From: Streptomyces scopuliridis RB72
Lineage (GTDB): Bacteria > Actinomycetota > Actinomycetes > Streptomycetales > Streptomycetaceae
Assembly: GCF_000718095.1 (NCBI RefSeq)
Contig: NZ_JOEI01000009.1
Span: forward strand, 186,001-250,000
Reading direction: 5' to 3'
Length of the DNA stretch: 64,000 nucleotides
Within the stretch, counting starts at the first letter, position 1; each line of letters opens with the position of its first letter. Below are positions 7,585 through 14,943 of this stretch, piece after piece. The notes beneath the pieces were generated by a model. It made no database searches. It was given only the letters and a program-made list of their open reading frames with translations, and was not told the origin of the DNA. Both the position numbers and the translations under genes were made by a program.

Positions 7585-8790
7585 GTGATATCCCGCCGAC
7601 TGTTCCTCACCGGTACGGCCGCAGCCGCGACAGCACTCACCTACCCCGCCTGGGGAAGCGCCCTCAGCCCCCACGCGTCGGCCGCCCCGGAGACCTGTGA
7701 GCTCGCCCTCCAGAACAAGTCGCTGCCGGGCGCGGTCAACGCGTATGTCACCGGCCACGACCAGGCCACCAACAGCTGGGTACTGCTGCGCGCCGACGGC
7801 AGCGTCTACCGGCCGGAGTCGCCCGGGGCGCCCCAGACCCCGCTGCCGGTCGACTGCGCGATCCCGCTGAACCCGGCCGGCGGCGCGCCGGTCGTCCTGA
7901 CGCTGCCCCGGATGTTCGGCGCCCGCGTCTACTTCGTACGCGACGACAAGCTGGACTTCTTCCTCAACCCGGGCCCCGCCCTGGTCGAGCCGGCCTTCGC
8001 GACCTCGGCCGACCCCAACTACGGCCGTACCTGGTCGTTCTGCGAGTTCACCTTCAACCAGGACCAGCTGTTCTCCAACATCAGCTATGTCGACCTGGTG
8101 ACGGCCCTGCCCATCGGCATCACGCTGGAGGGCGATGCCACCCATACGGTCGCCCCGCTGCCCGAAGGCGCGCTGGAGCGGATCGCGGACGGGCTCACCG
8201 CCCAGGCGGGCGTGGACGGACACCCCTGGGACCAGCTGGTCCTGCGCGGCGGGGACGGGCGGGTCCTGCGGGTCATCTCGCCGCAGAACCTGGCCGGCCA
8301 GACGCCGTTCGCGCATGTCTTCGACAGCTATGTCGACCAGGTCTGGGAGAAGTACCGCTCCACGGATCTGCGGATCGATCTCCAGGGCGGCCGGGGCGTG
8401 TTCACCGGCCGGGTCAGCGGCGACACGCTCACCTTCAACGGAGGACACACCTTCGCCAAGCCGACCTCGATGGACATCTTCACCTGCAACAGCGGCCCGT
8501 TCGCCAACAACCCCGCCGACCCGGACGACAAGAAGGGCCTGCTCGCCCGGCTCGGGGCCGCCTTCAACCGCTCGACGGTGCTCAGCCACGCGGACCAGCC
8601 GAACGGCGCCACGGCGGCGGACTACTACAAGGACCCGGTCACCAACCACTTCGCCCGGGTGGTGCACGCCAACACCCCGATCGGCTACGCCTTCCCGTAC
8701 GACGACGTGCAGCCGGACGGCCAGCCGGATGTCTCGGGCGCGGCGCACGACGGCAATCCGCGCCGCTGGACGGTGTCGGTCGGTTCCTGA
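7585..8790 (+). CDS. Secreted glycoside hydrolase family 64 endo-beta-1,3-glucanase
   Basis: This is a 401-residue GH64 (laminaripentaose-producing type) beta-1,3-glucanase. An N-terminal Tat-type signal (SRRLFLTGTAAAATAL) is followed by the beta-barrel and thaumatin-like domains. Glu154 (in WSFCEFTF) and Asp170 (in ISYVDLV) match the spacing of the two catalytic acids of S. matensis LPHase. The GTG at 7585 has AGGAG seven bases upstream; a longer frame upstream is not supported. The enzyme would attack laminarin, curdlan or fungal wall beta-1,3-glucan. The C-terminus (NPRRWTVSVGS) ends at the usual length with no added carbohydrate-binding module. It converges with the next gene at a strong hairpin. 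Confidence 0.92.
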   Translation: MISRRLFLTGTAAAATALTYPAWGSALSPHASAAPETCELALQNKSLPGAVNAYVTGHDQATNSWVLLRADGSVYRPESPGAPQTPLPVDCAIPLNPAGGAPVVLTLPRMFGARVYFVRDDKLDFFLNPGPALVEPAFATSADPNYGRTWSFCEFTFNQDQLFSNISYVDLVTALPIGITLEGDATHTVAPLPEGALERIADGLTAQAGVDGHPWDQLVLRGGDGRVLRVISPQNLAGQTPFAHVFDSYVDQVWEKYRSTDLRIDLQGGRGVFTGRVSGDTLTFNGGHTFAKPTSMDIFTCNSGPFANNPADPDDKKGLLARLGAAFNRSTVLSHADQPNGATAADYYKDPVTNHFARVVHANTPIGYAFPYDDVQPDGQPDVSGAAHDGNPRRWTVSVGS

Positions 8791-8802
8791 CCGGTACGCA
8801 CA

Positions 8803-8852
8803 CAGGACGGTGCCCCGCCCTCCCATGACCGGGAAGGCGGGGCACCGTCCTG
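8803..8852. terminator. Bidirectional hairpin terminator
   Basis: Perfect 17-bp arms (8803-8819 and 8836-8852) enclose a loop whose TCCC and GGGA can also pair. It lies between the converging GH64 and M15-like genes and probably stops both transcripts. Confidence 0.88.
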
Positions 8853-8875
8853 CTTACGTTGGACCGCCAACGGCC

Positions 8876-9385
8876 TCAGCAGCCGCCGCAGTTGTAGAAC
8901 GTCACGTCCCAGTGGTTGCCCTCGTCGGCGTAGACGTTGCCGGCGCCGGACTGCCACTGCGGAGCGCCGTCACCGCGCACCCCGATGTACGTGAAGGTGT
9001 TCTTGACGTAGTTGGTGACGCAGGTGGCCTTGCCGAAGTCGAGCTTGTAGCCGTTCCAGTGCGAGTACGTGCCGCTCGCGTGGCCGGTCTCCGTACCACC
9101 GGTGATGTTGAGGGCACAGCCGCTGGCGCTCCTCAAGGTCTGCGCGCCCTTGGCCGTGTCCAGGTTGAGCTGGTCGAACGACGTACAGGTCGGGTTGTTG
9201 CGGTCGGAGCAGCCGCCGGACGAGGACCACGTGATCCCGGACGACCGGAACATCGAGGTGGCGGTGGCGTGGGTGATCTTGGTGGCGGCCTGGGCGTCGG
9301 TGGCCGTGCTCAGGACACCGAAGCCGGGGGCGAAGAGCGCGCCGAGCACGAGGGCGAGCGCGCTGATGACCGAGCGGATTCTCAT
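8876..9385 (-). CDS. Small secreted Cys-rich protein, M15-peptidase-like
   Basis: This is a 169-residue exported protein. It has a Sec signal (MRIRSVISALALVLGALFAP... cleavage near AQA/A), then a domain starting KITHATATSMFRSSGITWSSSGGC. Six Cys suggest disulphides. The segment YSHWNGYKLDF matches the H-x2-G-x3-D core of M15 D-Ala-D-Ala peptidases, and EGNHWDVTFYNCGGC near the C-terminus resembles their final His motif, so a zinc wall peptidase is a reasonable guess. The M15 assignment is by motif only: the usual small residue two before Asp is replaced by Lys. Similar small secreted proteins are common in Streptomyces and usually annotated hypothetical. It sits beside glucanase and lyase genes, consistent with extracellular polymer degradation. 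Confidence 0.75.
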   Translation of the reverse strand: MRIRSVISALALVLGALFAPGFGVLSTATDAQAATKITHATATSMFRSSGITWSSSGGCSDRNNPTCTSFDQLNLDTAKGAQTLRSASGCALNITGGTETGHASGTYSHWNGYKLDFGKATCVTNYVKNTFTYIGVRGDGAPQWQSGAGNVYADEGNHWDVTFYNCGGC

Positions 9386-9549
9386 TGGGGGGATTCCCTC
9401 TCCTGCTGAAGACCGTGGGGCCGATTGGTGCCGATGGGCGATGGGGCCAATGGGGCGGTGGGGCAGGTGGAACAGGGAGATCGTGCCCGATGTCTACGCG
9501 CGTCCGCCAGAGGGCGTCGGATTCATTCGGGCTCGATCGGGTGACATTG

Positions 9550-9607
9550 TTGAAATCCGAACCAGGTAGGTCTAAGGTGATGGTCGTTGAAGGTTAAACC
9601 ATCACCT
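9550..9607 (+). promoter_or_regulatory. yceI promoter overlapped by a perfect inverted repeat
   Basis: TTGAAA (9550-9555) and TAAGGT (9573-9578) are spaced by 17 bases, a good vegetative promoter. A perfect 10-bp inverted repeat AGGTGATGGT / ACCATCACCT (9575-9584 and 9598-9607, 13-base spacer) overlaps the -10 element and the likely start site. This is the place expected for a repressor operator, for example a MarR-type protein, though no such gene is adjacent. Confidence 0.6.
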
Positions 9608-9633
9608 CGCGCACCACTTCCTCAGGAGCAACC

Positions 9634-10254
9634 ATGGGACTCTTCGGCCGCAAGAACGACTCGGCTCAGACCGCGACCTCCGCCGGCACCGCCACCGCCA
9701 CGGTGGCCCCGGCGCTCGCCGCGCTGACCGGCGAATACACCATCGACCCGGCGCACAGCACGATCAGCTTCACCGTCCGGCACGCGATGGTCACCAACGT
9801 CCGGGGCACGTTCACCGAGCACGAGGGTTCGCTGAGCCTGGACGGTACGAACCCGGCGGGCTCCTCGGCGTCGATCGAGGTCTCCATCGCCAGTGTCGAC
9901 ACCGGGATCGCCGACCGCGACGGTCATCTGCGCAGCGCCGACTTCTTCGACGCCGAGACCTTCCCGAAGATGTCCTTCCACTCCACCTCGGTCGAGCAGC
10001 TGGACGCGGAGACCTACCGCCTCACCGGTGATCTCTCCATCAAGGACGTCACCCGGCCGCTCACCATCGACCTGGAGTTCAACGGCTCGGCCACCGATGT
10101 GTACGGCAACGAGCGCGTCGGATTCGAGGGCAGCGCCACGATCCTGCGCTCCGACTGGGGCCTGACCTGGAACGCCGCGCTGGAGACGGGCGGCGTGATG
10201 GTCAGCGACAAGGTCAAGCTGAACTTCGACATCTCCGCGATCAAGAAGGCCTAG
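9634..10254 (+). CDS. yceI: YceI family protein
   Basis: This is a 206-residue YceI-family lipocalin-like protein; family members bind polyisoprenoid lipids. The core begins at GEYTIDPAHSTISFTVRHAMVTNVRGTF and continues through the family pattern DGHLRSADFFDAETFPKMSF and LTGDLSIKDVTRPLTIDLEF. No signal peptide is seen: a short Ala/Thr-rich stretch after MGLFGRKND precedes the domain, so it is probably cytoplasmic. In Streptomyces these genes are often controlled by MarR-type repressors, and the inverted repeat over its promoter fits that. It converges with the Gly-rich membrane protein gene, and no terminator hairpin is obvious in the 21 bases between. Confidence 0.92.
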   Translation: MGLFGRKNDSAQTATSAGTATATVAPALAALTGEYTIDPAHSTISFTVRHAMVTNVRGTFTEHEGSLSLDGTNPAGSSASIEVSIASVDTGIADRDGHLRSADFFDAETFPKMSFHSTSVEQLDAETYRLTGDLSIKDVTRPLTIDLEFNGSATDVYGNERVGFEGSATILRSDWGLTWNAALETGGVMVSDKVKLNFDISAIKKA

Positions 10255-10275
10255 GAATTTTCGTCACGAGAGACC

Positions 10276-11652
10276 CTAGAACCCGCCGCCCCCGTCGAAC
10301 CCGCCGCCTCCGCCGAAGTCCCCTCCCCCGCCGAAGCCTCCGCCGCCGAAGTCGCCCGGGTCGAAGTCCGAGCCCGAGTAGTCGCCGCCGCTGAAGCCGG
10401 ACGGGTCACCGCCGCCGAAGTCCGCGGCGTAGGCGGGGGTCGACATCATCGAACCGAGCATCGTGCCCACCAGCAGCCCCGGCAGCAGCCCGCCGCCGAA
10501 GTAGCCGCCGGCCCAGGGTCCGTACGCCGGTCCGGCCTCCCAGTAGGGGCGGGGACCGTGCTCGGTCTGGACCGTACGGGTCTGCGGGTCCGTGCCGTCC
10601 GCCAGCCGGGCGGCGTCGGCCGCGCAGACCGGGACCGTACGCCGGGCACCGGCGGGCGGGGCCCACTCCGCGTTGGTCGTCGAAGGGCCGTGCCGCGGGT
10701 CGAAGAAGCACGGCGAACGGCGCTCCGGCAACGGGGCGCCCGTGCGGCGCGCGCCCAGTGTGGCGAGCGCGAACCGGCCGTCCTCCAGCGCCTCGGTCAC
10801 CCCCCGTACGTCCTCGGGCCGTTGCGCCGCGCCCATCAGGGACTTGGCCTTCTCGTACGAGTCCAGGGAACGTTCGTAGTCCGTGCGCATCGCGTCATCG
10901 GCGCCGGGCTCGCCGGGGTGGAAGTCCAGCCGGTCCAGTTCCTCGCCGAACGCGGTGATGTCCTCGTCCACGACGACCCGCAGCTTCTCCAGCGCCTCAC
11001 GGGCGCGCTCGTCGCGCTTGCGCCGGTTCACGCGCGCCACGGCGTACGCGCCCGCGCCGCCCACCACGACCACGGAGCCGAGCACGATCAGCCCGGTGGA
11101 CGAGCTGCCGACGCCACCCGATCCCGACCCCGTGTCCCAGGAGGCCGGGGCCTGTCCGCGGGCCTGCGGAAGGGCCTGGTCGACGAAGTTGTTCAGCTCG
11201 GTCGCGGCGTCGACCGGACCGCCCGCCTTCACCGCGTCCGTGAGATTACGGACGGCCTGGCCGGGCATCACCGCGGCGTCGGCGCCCGCGTTGAACCGGT
11301 CACCGAGACGGATGGCGTACAGCCCCGTCACGCCGGTCTCGGCCCGTACGGTCCTCAGCACGGACGAGGCGGGGAACTCGGCGGTGGCCGGCAGGACCGC
11401 CACGAAGACAGGTTTGTCCGCGTCCTTGATCTTCTTCGCCAGGGCCCCGGCCTCGGACGCCGAGAGCTGCCCCGCGGCCCGCGGGTCCACATAGACCGGA
11501 CTCTTCTTGAGGCCCTCGGCCACCGCCTGGGGGCCGGTGGCCGCCGGCGCGTCGGTGGCCGCCCGCGCGCCCGGCGCCACCAGGAAGGCCGTGGCGAGGA
11601 AGGCGAGAAGCAGCCCGGACAGTAGGGAAATCAGCCTCGTCCTCATACACAT
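10276..11652 (-). CDS. TPM-like membrane protein with Gly-rich C-terminal tail
   Basis: This is an exported membrane protein of about 458 residues. A signal sequence (RLISLLSGLLLAFLATAFLVAPGARA) is followed by an extracytoplasmic domain of about 120 residues (VYVDPRAAGQLSASEAGALAKKI... FVAVLPATAEF) that resembles TPM domains. A single transmembrane helix follows (TGLIVLGSVVVVGGAGAYAV), then a cytoplasmic helical region with basic RVNRRKRDERAREALEKL. The tail is made of FGGGG-type repeats. The ATG at 11652 or six bases later at 11646 is the likely start; neither has a clear ribosome site. Function is unknown. Similar proteins in actinomycetes are annotated as integral membrane proteins. Confidence 0.8.
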   Translation of the reverse strand: MCMRTRLISLLSGLLLAFLATAFLVAPGARAATDAPAATGPQAVAEGLKKSPVYVDPRAAGQLSASEAGALAKKIKDADKPVFVAVLPATAEFPASSVLRTVRAETGVTGLYAIRLGDRFNAGADAAVMPGQAVRNLTDAVKAGGPVDAATELNNFVDQALPQARGQAPASWDTGSGSGGVGSSSTGLIVLGSVVVVGGAGAYAVARVNRRKRDERAREALEKLRVVVDEDITAFGEELDRLDFHPGEPGADDAMRTDYERSLDSYEKAKSLMGAAQRPEDVRGVTEALEDGRFALATLGARRTGAPLPERRSPCFFDPRHGPSTTNAEWAPPAGARRTVPVCAADAARLADGTDPQTRTVQTEHGPRPYWEAGPAYGPWAGGYFGGGLLPGLLVGTMLGSMMSTPAYAADFGGGDPSGFSGGDYSGSDFDPGDFGGGGFGGGGDFGGGGGFDGGGGF

Positions 11653-11725
11653 TGACGCTACCCGAAGTACGGCCAAACCGGACGGGCGAGGACGGCGGGA
11701 AACGGGAGCGAGGGCCAACGAGGGC

Positions 11726-12706
11726 TTACGGCGCCGACTCGCGGACGATGATCTCGGTGGGCAGGACGACCGGCTCGTCGGAACCGGACGACGTCCCGGC
11801 GAGATGTCCGAGCAGCAGCCGCGCCGCCGTCTCGCCCATCTGCTGGGTGGGCTGGCGGACGGTGGTCAGCGGTGGCTCCGTGTGCCGGGCCAGCGGAACG
11901 TTGTCGAATCCGACCACCGCGACATCGTCGGGGACCTTGCGCCCCGCCGCCCGCAGGGCCCGCAGCGCGCCGGCCGCGCTGAGGTCGTTGTGCGCGAACA
12001 CGGAGTCGAAACGGACCCTGTTGTTCAGGAGTTTCTCCACCGCGAGCCGCCCCGACAGTTCGGTGAAGTCCCCCACCATGACGAGATCGGTGGGCAGGAC
12101 CTCACGGAAGCCCTTGAGCCGGTCGCGTACGCAGCCGAAGTGCGCGGGCCCGGTGATCACCAGCGGTCTGCTCCGTCCGCCGGCCAGCAGATGCCGGGCC
12201 GCGGCGGCGCCGCCCTCGTGGTTGGTGGTCACCACGGACGGAAAGCCCTCCGGGCGGCTGCCCCGGTCGTCGATCAGTACGACGGGCAGCCCCTTGCGGT
12301 GCAGTCCGATGATGGTGTCGAGGGTGTTCTCCGGCTCCACGACGAGCAGTCCGTCGAAGGCGCGGGCCGAGACCTGCGTGACGAAGTGCTCCACCGATTC
12401 GGGGCCGCGGTTGCAGGTGAAGAGCAGCAGGCCGTAGCCGGCCGCCTCGACGGTGTCCACGACCCCCTGGAGGACCTCGCCCATCCATGGCCAGCTCAGC
12501 GCGGGCACCAGCATGCCGATCGTATGACTGCTGCCCCGGGCCAGTCCGACCGCGCCCGAGCTGGGTACGTACCCGAGCCGGGTGATCACGGCCCGGACCC
12601 GGGCGGCCGTGCCCCGGTCGACTTCACCTTTGGTATTGATCACCCGCGACACGGTCGTCTTGCTGACGCCGGCCTCACGGGCCACATCGGCGATGGTGAC
12701 ACGCAT
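11726..12706 (-). CDS. LacI family transcriptional regulator
   Basis: This is a 326-residue LacI/GalR repressor. The N-terminal helix-turn-helix (TIADVAREAGVSKTTVSRVIN) and hinge (LGYVPSSGAVGLARGSSHTIGMLVP) are intact. They are followed by a periplasmic-binding-protein-like sensor domain with LLVVEPENTLDTIIGLHRKGLPVVLID and VAVVGFDNVPLARHTEPPLTTVRQP. It sits between the Gly-rich membrane protein gene and the divergent GH30 gene, so regulation of the GH30 enzyme by an oligosaccharide is likely. The intergenic region has repeated CCGGTACCGG palindromes. It may also control the PL8/GH64 pair, but that operator looks more like a CebR site. Confidence 0.92.
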   Translation of the reverse strand: MRVTIADVAREAGVSKTTVSRVINTKGEVDRGTAARVRAVITRLGYVPSSGAVGLARGSSHTIGMLVPALSWPWMGEVLQGVVDTVEAAGYGLLLFTCNRGPESVEHFVTQVSARAFDGLLVVEPENTLDTIIGLHRKGLPVVLIDDRGSRPEGFPSVVTTNHEGGAAAARHLLAGGRSRPLVITGPAHFGCVRDRLKGFREVLPTDLVMVGDFTELSGRLAVEKLLNNRVRFDSVFAHNDLSAAGALRALRAAGRKVPDDVAVVGFDNVPLARHTEPPLTTVRQPTQQMGETAARLLLGHLAGTSSGSDEPVVLPTEIIVRESAP

Positions 12707-12751
12707 CGTGGCCTCCCCGAAGAGGTGGGGAACCAGTCACGCCCCCACAGG

Positions 12752-12779
12752 CCGGTACCGGTCCCGGAACCGGTACCGG
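12752..12779. promoter_or_regulatory. Candidate LacI operators in the lacI-GH30 intergenic region
   Basis: Two copies of the palindrome CCGGTACCGG (12752-12761 and 12770-12779, 18 bases centre to centre) lie 46 bases upstream of the LacI gene start. The rest of the roughly 300-base gap holds a TTGACG element at 12926-12931 with a weak TTCACT 17 bases later, facing GH30. There is no other clear feature. A central-CG palindrome is typical of LacI-family sites, but CCGG runs are also common by chance in this DNA. Confidence 0.4.
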
Positions 12780-13007
12780 TGCTCGGCGGTGAGTTAACCG
12801 GCGCGCCGGACCGCCGTCAACACTTCACGCCGAGATTGGTCCGCACCTCTGTTACGTACCTGGCCGGCCCCAGGTCAGGGGCGACGCGGGGGTGTTGTGC
12901 GTTCAGTTTCTGAATACGCGACCTCTTGACGGGAGTTCGTAACGGCAGTTCACTCACGCCGCACGGCTTCACCCCCCACAGCACTGCCGATGAAGGGCAG
13001 CAGACTT

Positions 13008-14897
13008 ATGTCGAGATCGACTGGCACCGGGCGGCGACTGACGAGGGTGCTCCTCGCGGGCGCCCTGGCCACCGCCGGACTCACCGGCCTCTCCGCCGGT
13101 ACGGCGCAGGCCGCAGGCGAGCAGGTCAACATCTGGCTGACGACCACCGACGACAGCGGAGGACGCCATGTCACCCGCGGTCTCCAGCAGCAGACCCCCG
13201 TCACCTTCCAGCCGGGCAACGGCGGCAGCGGTACGAACGTCAGCGTCGACGAAGGCACGCGCTATCAGACCTTCACCGGCGGCGGCGCCTCCTTCACGGA
13301 CACCGCGGCCTGGCTGATGAAGGGCAGCGGGGCGCTCTCCCAGGCGACCCGTGACGACACGATGAAGAAGCTCTTCTCCCCCACCGAGGGCATCGGGCTC
13401 TCCTTCATCCGCAACCCCATGGGCGGTTCCGACCTCGCCCGCTTCGGCTACACGTACGACGACATTCCGGCGGGCCAGACCGATCCCGGCCTCGCGCGGT
13501 TCTCCATCGCGCACGATCTGGCCGATGTGCTGCCGCTGACCAAGCAGGCCAAGCAGCTCAACCCGGCGCTGACGACCATGGCCTCGCCGTGGACGGCGCC
13601 GGCCTGGATGAAGGACAACGGCCAGCTCAACGGCGGCTGGCTGAAGGCGGAGGACTACGGCACATACGCCGACTACTTCGTGAAGTATCTCCAGGCCTAT
13701 CGCGACCAGGGCGTCCCGGTCGACTATGTCTCGGTGCAGAACGAGCCGACCTGCTGCGCCGGATACCCGTCGATGAGCTGGAACGGCTCGGGTCTCGCGT
13801 ACTTCACCAAGAACGAACTGCTGCCCAAGCTCCAGGGCGCGGGGCTGTCCTCCAAGGTGCTGGCACACGACTGGAACTGGGACACGTACGACGCGTACGC
13901 GGCCGAGACCGTGAACGACGCGGCCGTCCGTAACCACCCCAACTTCGGCGGCGTCGCCTGGCACGGCTACGGCGGCAATGTCCAGAAGCAGACGGACGTC
14001 CACAATCAGTACCCGCAGCTGAACGCTTTCCAGACCGAGCACTCGGGCGGCACCTGGATCGCCAACCAGCAGCGCGAGGACATGGCGAACATCATCGACT
14101 ACACCCGCAACTGGGCGAAGTCGGTGACGAAGTGGTCGCTGGCGGTGGACCAGAACCGCGGCCCGCACAACGGCGGCTGCGGCACCTGCGACGGGCTGAT
14201 CACGGTCCACAACGGGGACGGCAGGCACGGCCAGGTCGACTACACCATCGAGTACTACACGATGGGTCATCTCACGAAGTTCGTGAAGCCGGGCGCGGAG
14301 CGCATCGCCTCCACCGCCGGCACCGCGGTGTCCAATGTGGCCTGGCGCAACCCGGACGGCTCCAAGGCGCTGATCGCGTACAACGACGCGTCGGCCGCCC
14401 GTGAGCTGCGGGTCAACTGGGGCGGGCAGAACTTCAGTTACTCCCTGCCCGGCAAGACCTCGGCGACCTTCACCTGGTCGGGCACCCAGTCCGGCGGTGG
14501 CGGCACCGGCACCTCGGGCACCTTCACCGGGCTCGGCGGCAAGTGCCTGGACGTGGCGGGCGGCGCGAGCGCCAACGGGACGGCCGTCCAGCTCTACGAC
14601 TGCAACGGCTCGACGGCCCAGCGCTGGACGGTCGGCACGGACTCGACGATCAGGTCCCTCGGCAAGTGCCTGGACGTGACGTCGGCGTCGACGGCGAACG
14701 GCGCCCAGGTGCAGTTGTACGACTGCAACGGGAGCGGTGCCCAGCAGTGGACGTACAACGCCGGGACCGGTGACATCGTCAACACCCCGGCGGACAAGTG
14801 CCTTGATGTGACGAACAATTCCCCGGTCAACGGCGCCCGCGCCCAGATCTGGACCTGCACCGGAGCCGCCAACCAGAAGTGGCGGCTCCAGAGCTGA
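13008..14897 (+). CDS. Secreted GH30 glycanase with C-terminal CBM13 (ricin-type) domain
   Basis: This is a secreted enzyme of 629 residues. A signal peptide (RRLTRVLLAGALATAGLTGLSAGTAQAA) leads to a GH30 (beta/alpha)8 catalytic domain. Glu246 in VSVQNEP is the expected acid/base and Glu344 in FQTEHSGG the nucleophile. A beta-domain follows to about residue 490. After a GGGGTGTSG linker comes a ricin-type beta-trefoil CBM13 with three KCLDV...QXW repeats (AQRW, AQQW, NQKW). Likely activities are endo-beta-1,6-glucanase or endo-beta-1,6-galactanase. ATG 13008 has GAAGGG ten bases upstream; ATG 12990, adding six residues, has none. The divergent LacI gene probably regulates it. Confidence 0.88.
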   Translation: MSRSTGTGRRLTRVLLAGALATAGLTGLSAGTAQAAGEQVNIWLTTTDDSGGRHVTRGLQQQTPVTFQPGNGGSGTNVSVDEGTRYQTFTGGGASFTDTAAWLMKGSGALSQATRDDTMKKLFSPTEGIGLSFIRNPMGGSDLARFGYTYDDIPAGQTDPGLARFSIAHDLADVLPLTKQAKQLNPALTTMASPWTAPAWMKDNGQLNGGWLKAEDYGTYADYFVKYLQAYRDQGVPVDYVSVQNEPTCCAGYPSMSWNGSGLAYFTKNELLPKLQGAGLSSKVLAHDWNWDTYDAYAAETVNDAAVRNHPNFGGVAWHGYGGNVQKQTDVHNQYPQLNAFQTEHSGGTWIANQQREDMANIIDYTRNWAKSVTKWSLAVDQNRGPHNGGCGTCDGLITVHNGDGRHGQVDYTIEYYTMGHLTKFVKPGAERIASTAGTAVSNVAWRNPDGSKALIAYNDASAARELRVNWGGQNFSYSLPGKTSATFTWSGTQSGGGGTGTSGTFTGLGGKCLDVAGGASANGTAVQLYDCNGSTAQRWTVGTDSTIRSLGKCLDVTSASTANGAQVQLYDCNGSGAQQWTYNAGTGDIVNTPADKCLDVTNNSPVNGARAQIWTCTGAANQKWRLQS

Positions 14898-14943
14898 GTC
14901 CAGGGAGCCCGAGCGGCCGGGGCGGACCGCGCGGAGGGGGTGA

